NCBI GenBank assembly: GCA_903930395.1
Contig: CAIYYE010000520.1
Span: 1-6,299 of the forward strand
Direction: 5' to 3'
DNA from: an uncultured beta proteobacterium
GTDB taxonomy: Bacteria > Pseudomonadota > Gammaproteobacteria > Burkholderiales > Rhodocyclaceae
DNA: 6,299 bases
Notes under the pieces: generated by a model
The model's input: the letters and a program-made list of their open reading frames with translations, nothing else
Told to the model about the DNA's origin: nothing
Database searches by the model: none
Program-made: the position numbers and the translations under genes
Part shown: positions 5,830 to 6,299 of the stretch, one piece after another
Numbering within the stretch: position 1 is the stretch's first letter
Layout of the letters: the number at the start of each line of letters is the position of its first letter

Positions 5830-6299
5830 ATGATATCCGGCCTACTCAAAAAGATTTTCGGCAGCCGCAACGACCGGCTGATCAAACAATATTCCCAGGC
5901 AGTCAAGCGCATCAATGCGTTTGAGCCGGCCATGCAGGCACTCAGCGACGAGGCCTTGCGGGCCAAGACGGACGAGTTCCGCCAGCGCCACGCCAATGGC
6001 GAATCGCTCGACGACCTCCTGCCCGAAGCTTTTGCCGTGGTGCGTGAAGCCGGCGTCCGGTCCCTCGGCATGCGCCACTTCGACGTCCAGATGATCGGCG
6101 GCATGGTGCTGCATGACGGCAAGATCGCCGAAATGCGGACCGGTGAAGGCAAGACCCTGGTCGGTACGCTGCCTGCCTACCTCAATGCCATTTCCGGCAA
6201 GGGCGTCCATGTAATTACGGTCAACGACTACCTGGCGACCCGCGACTCGGACTGGATGGGGCGTCTGCACCGCTTCCTCGGCCTGAGCGTCGGCGTCAA
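5830..6299 (+). CDS. secA: Preprotein translocase ATPase SecA, 3'-truncated by the window
   Basis: SecA is the cytoplasmic and membrane-peripheral motor that uses ATP to push unfolded preproteins through SecYEG. The frame stays open from the ATG at 5830 to the window end, giving 156 residues of a protein normally near 900. The N-terminus ([12 protein letters not shown]) and the segment [31 protein letters not shown] are hallmarks of the family; I show them as shorter parts: [11 protein letters not shown] (residues 64-74) and GMRHFDVQ (80-87). Q87 is the Q-motif glutamine. Walker A is MRTGEGKT (102-109), followed by LPAYLNA and [14 protein letters not shown] of nucleotide-binding domain 1. No alternative start fits better, since the ATG places the GSRND motif at the normal distance. 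No good Shine-Dalgarno sequence is visible. Enteric SecA is controlled by an upstream secM; no such small gene is seen here, the upstream gene being the M23 peptidase. Confidence 0.97.
   Translation, partial: MISGLLKKIFGSRNDRLIKQYSQAVKRINAFEPAMQALSDEALRAKTDEFRQRHANGESLDDLLPEAFAVVREAGVRSLGMRHFDVQMIGGMVLHDGKIAEMRTGEGKTLVGTLPAYLNAISGKGVHVITVNDYLATRDSDWMGRLHRFLGLSVGV

Noticed and set aside
1..6299. Search for mobile elements, CRISPR arrays, tRNA/rRNA genes or foreign islands
   Set aside because: No direct repeats with spacers, transposase-like frame, tRNA fold or abrupt composition change was seen. The only AT-richer patch (about 4482-4527) is the variable linker of dciA.

Overview
The window is a stretch of conserved core chromosome from a Gram-negative bacterium. 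It is the distal end of the division and cell-wall (dcw) cluster, ftsQ-ftsA-ftsZ-lpxC, followed by a small membrane-protein gene, a dciA-type (DUF721) gene on the opposite strand, an M23 peptidase gene and the start of secA. The gene order, the high GC with strong GC3 preference, the FtsZ tail ending in DIPAFLRKQAD and the form of the DUF721 and M23 proteins all point to a betaproteobacterium. A Rhodocyclales-like member (Azoarcus/Dechloromonas type) is my best guess, but that is an inference from familiarity, not from a search.

Layout. 1-723: ftsQ, cut off at its 5' end by the window. 728-1957: ftsA, 4 nt after ftsQ. 1993-3189: ftsZ, 35 nt after ftsA, with a near-perfect Shine-Dalgarno sequence. 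3190-3272: an 83-nt gap holding a probable extended -10 promoter inside an 8-bp perfect inverted repeat. 3273-4187: lpxC. 4194-4382: a 62-aa two-helix membrane protein, whose end overlaps the convergent dciA gene by 14 bp. 4369-4803 (minus strand): dciA. 4814-5731: a membrane-anchored M23/LytM-type peptidase, divergent from dciA with only 10 bp between the preferred start codons. 5732-5829: a 98-nt gap with a probable secA promoter. 5830-6299: N-terminal third-to-sixth of secA, cut off by the window end.

How the genes fit together. FtsQ, FtsA and FtsZ are divisome parts: FtsZ polymerises into the ring, FtsA tethers it to the membrane and FtsQ links to the periplasmic FtsL/FtsB branch. LpxC commits precursors to lipid A, so outer-membrane synthesis sits beside division. 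The M23 protein probably cuts or remodels peptidoglycan, DciA serves the replicative helicase, and SecA drives protein export.

No mobile element, CRISPR array, tRNA, rRNA or clearly new system is visible. The points worth a second look are fine-grained: a duplicated C-terminal-peptide-like motif in FtsZ, the dyad around the lpxC promoter, a shared promoter motif at lpxC and secA, and the tightly packed dciA junctions.
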